A stretch of DNA of 7,735 nucleotides from the NCBI GenBank assembly GCA_003445855.1, contig DMCG01000220.1, forward strand, positions 1,776-9,510, given 5' to 3'. The notes under the pieces are model-generated. The model was given only the letters and a program-made list of their open reading frames with translations. It was not told the origin of the DNA and did not search any database. Below, one piece after another: positions 6,511 through 7,735 of this stretch (positions within the stretch are counted from its first letter, which is position 1; every line of letters starts with the position of its first letter). A program made the position numbers and the translations under genes. The DNA is from Spartobacteria bacterium (GTDB lineage Bacteria > Verrucomicrobiota > Verrucomicrobiia > Chthoniobacterales > UBA10450).

Positions 6511-7413
6511 ATGAACGAGTCACACCGCCGGATGCAGCGCTTCGCCGTCCAGGGAGTGATTTGGAGACGGTACGTCGACTGGACGATTCTCAACGTCCCG
6601 TTTTATTTCCATCCCTTGTTGATTTTTTTTTCCACGCTTTTCTTTTTCTTTTTCGCCGCGGCGGCACGAAAAGCAGTTTGGCGTCACTGCGCGATCATCC
6701 TCCCTGGTTCGTCGCGGCTCGCAAATTATCTGCGCACATTTCAAACCTTCTACAACTTCGCCTGGACGCTGACCGACGCGGCCATACACCGACTGCTGAG
6801 GTCGCCGTTCAGTTACGAATTCGAAGGCGAAAAACTTCTGAACGAATTGGCCTCAAGCAAAGGTGCGATCGTGCTAACAGCCCACATGGGAAACTACGAC
6901 TTGGGCGCGGCGCTTTTCGCGGAAAAATTTCAACGTGAGATTCGTTTGGTGCGCGCACCGGAGCCCGATCCCCTGGCGGCGCAACATGTCGATCTTTCAT
7001 TGAAGCACTCCAGCGGGGGCGCGGTCAAAATAGACTACAACACGGCCGGCGCGTCGCTCTCGCTGGATCTTTTGGCGGCACTGCGAAGTGGGCAGACTAT
7101 TTCCATTCAAGGAGACCGCGTCGTCGGAGACGTCACACGTTTACCGGCCACACTTTTCGGCAAGGCACTTTTTCTGCCAAGCGGGCCCTTCGTTCTTTCG
7201 CTTGTGGCAGAAGTTCCGATTTACCCGCTCTTTATCGTTCGACGCGGCTACCGAAAATACAAAATTATCGTGCGCGAGCCGATCATTTGCCTGCGCACCA
7301 GTCCGCGACGAGAGGACGACATTGCCGCTGCGATGCAACAGTGGTCAGCCGTTCTGGAAGAAATGATCAATGGATATTGGGGCCAATGGTACGCTTTCAC
7401 CCCAATTTTCTAA
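6511..7413 (+). CDS. LpxL/HtrB-family lysophospholipid or lipid A-type acyltransferase
   Basis: A 300-aa membrane-associated acyltransferase. Family members move an acyl chain from acyl-ACP to lipid A precursors, and relatives in pigment-lipid clusters acylate other lipids. A hydrophobic anchor lies at residues about 26-50. The HX4D catalytic motif is HMGNYD (H125, D130) in the context IVLTAHMGNYDLG. QGDR (200-203) and FLPSGPFVLSLVAEVPIYPLFIVR, residues 221-244, are typical downstream blocks, and the protein ends in the family-like GQWYAFTPIF. The ATG at 6511 has GGAG four bases upstream. The gene is 45 bp downstream of the halogenase-like gene and 3 bp before the next one, a tight operon. 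Because of this context its substrate may be a polyketide-like or aryl polyene lipid and not lipid A. A run of nine T lies early in the gene. Confidence 0.88.
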   Translation: MNESHRRMQRFAVQGVIWRRYVDWTILNVPFYFHPLLIFFSTLFFFFFAAAARKAVWRHCAIILPGSSRLANYLRTFQTFYNFAWTLTDAAIHRLLRSPFSYEFEGEKLLNELASSKGAIVLTAHMGNYDLGAALFAEKFQREIRLVRAPEPDPLAAQHVDLSLKHSSGGAVKIDYNTAGASLSLDLLAALRSGQTISIQGDRVVGDVTRLPATLFGKALFLPSGPFVLSLVAEVPIYPLFIVRRGYRKYKIIVREPIICLRTSPRREDDIAAAMQQWSAVLEEMINGYWGQWYAFTPIF

Positions 7414-7416
7414 GAT

Positions 7417-7735
7417 ATGACTAATACAAAGTCTAAGATATCGGTTGGGTCTTATTTTTCGCTGCCGCGACTTCTTAGCAAAGTCATTGGTCGCGGCTCA
7501 CATTTTTCGGAAGGCGGCTTTTTTGAAACGTATCTGGGAAGCCTGGTCGTCTTATTGATTCCGTATCTTTTTCTTGTCGATCTTGTAATGAACCATGTCG
7601 CCAGATGGATGGCATTGGTCGCGGGCGTCGCGCTCCTCTTCGCCATTTGGATTTTTTGGCTGGTCAGTTTGTATTTGAACTCCGTGATGGTCCAGGTCCT
7701 GCACAGGTTGGGCTTTTTCAGGAAAGTGATGAAAC
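7417..7735 (+). CDS. Unrecognised membrane protein, 5' part only (runs off the right edge)
   Basis: An ATG at 7417, 3 bp after the acyltransferase stop, opens a frame of 106 codons that reaches the window end without a stop. The peptide begins MTNTKSKISVGSYFSLPRLL. It has two clear hydrophobic stretches, roughly residues 42-57 (LGSLVVLLIPYLFLVD) and 65-88 (MALVAGVALLFAIWIFWLVSLYLN), then a basic segment ending GFFRKVMK. A two-helix, or larger, inner-membrane protein is likely. I recognise no family. The spacing says it is co-transcribed and probably co-translated with the acyltransferase. The ribosome binding site is weak (TAAGAT, overlapping the upstream stop). The sequence TCTAAGATAT at its start is repeated 23 bp downstream. 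Confidence 0.75.
   Translation, partial: MTNTKSKISVGSYFSLPRLLSKVIGRGSHFSEGGFFETYLGSLVVLLIPYLFLVDLVMNHVARWMALVAGVALLFAIWIFWLVSLYLNSVMVQVLHRLGFFRKVMK

Noticed and set aside
1..7735. tRNA, rRNA, CRISPR array, complete insertion sequence or prophage
   Set aside because: I saw no cloverleaf with conserved tRNA positions, no rRNA-like block, no regularly spaced repeats and no transposase, integrase or phage motif.

Overview
The window looks like a piece of a Gram-negative bacterial chromosome with fairly high G+C. Protein flavour and intergenic repeats fit an environmental Verrucomicrobiota (Spartobacteria/Chthoniobacterales-like) best. Supporting points are a periplasmic peptidoglycan amidase, an LpxL/HtrB-type acyltransferase, a diacylglycerol-glycosyltransferase-like enzyme, and two dispersed-repeat-type palindromic elements. 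The lineage is inferred from general resemblance, not from a marker gene.

Layout. Bases 1-324 hold no confident gene: a possible gene edge at the extreme left, then a 128-bp imperfect inverted-repeat element (78-205) and a 61-bp two-hairpin element (249-309). Bases 325-2441 hold a leftward pair: a YihY/BrkB-family integral membrane protein and, overlapping its stop codon, a secreted zinc N-acetylmuramoyl-L-alanine amidase with a long Lys/Ser/Pro-rich linker. Divergent from these, with a 45-bp spacer, a GTG-started glycosyltransferase of the MGDG-synthase/UgtP type (2487-3641) contains an unusual G-rich, Arg-rich inserted tract between its two domains. It converges on the leftward nagA (N-acetylglucosamine-6-phosphate deacetylase, 3695-4864), with a perfect hairpin at the junction.

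Divergent from nagA, a rightward compact operon begins at 4921. It encodes a flavin-dependent halogenase-like oxidoreductase that keeps the FAD site, the candidate catalytic lysine and the WxWxIP motif, then an LpxL/HtrB-like acyltransferase, then, 3 bp later, an unrecognised membrane protein that runs off the right edge.

How they may work together. The left half is envelope biology: peptidoglycan trimming, membrane glycolipid synthesis and amino-sugar recycling. The right-hand operon is the most interesting part. A halogenase-like FAD enzyme beside an LpxL-like acyltransferase is a pairing known from aryl polyene/flexirubin/dialkylresorcinol lipid-pigment loci. The window may therefore catch the edge of such a pathway, but the decisive ketosynthase, ACP and exporter genes are not in view.
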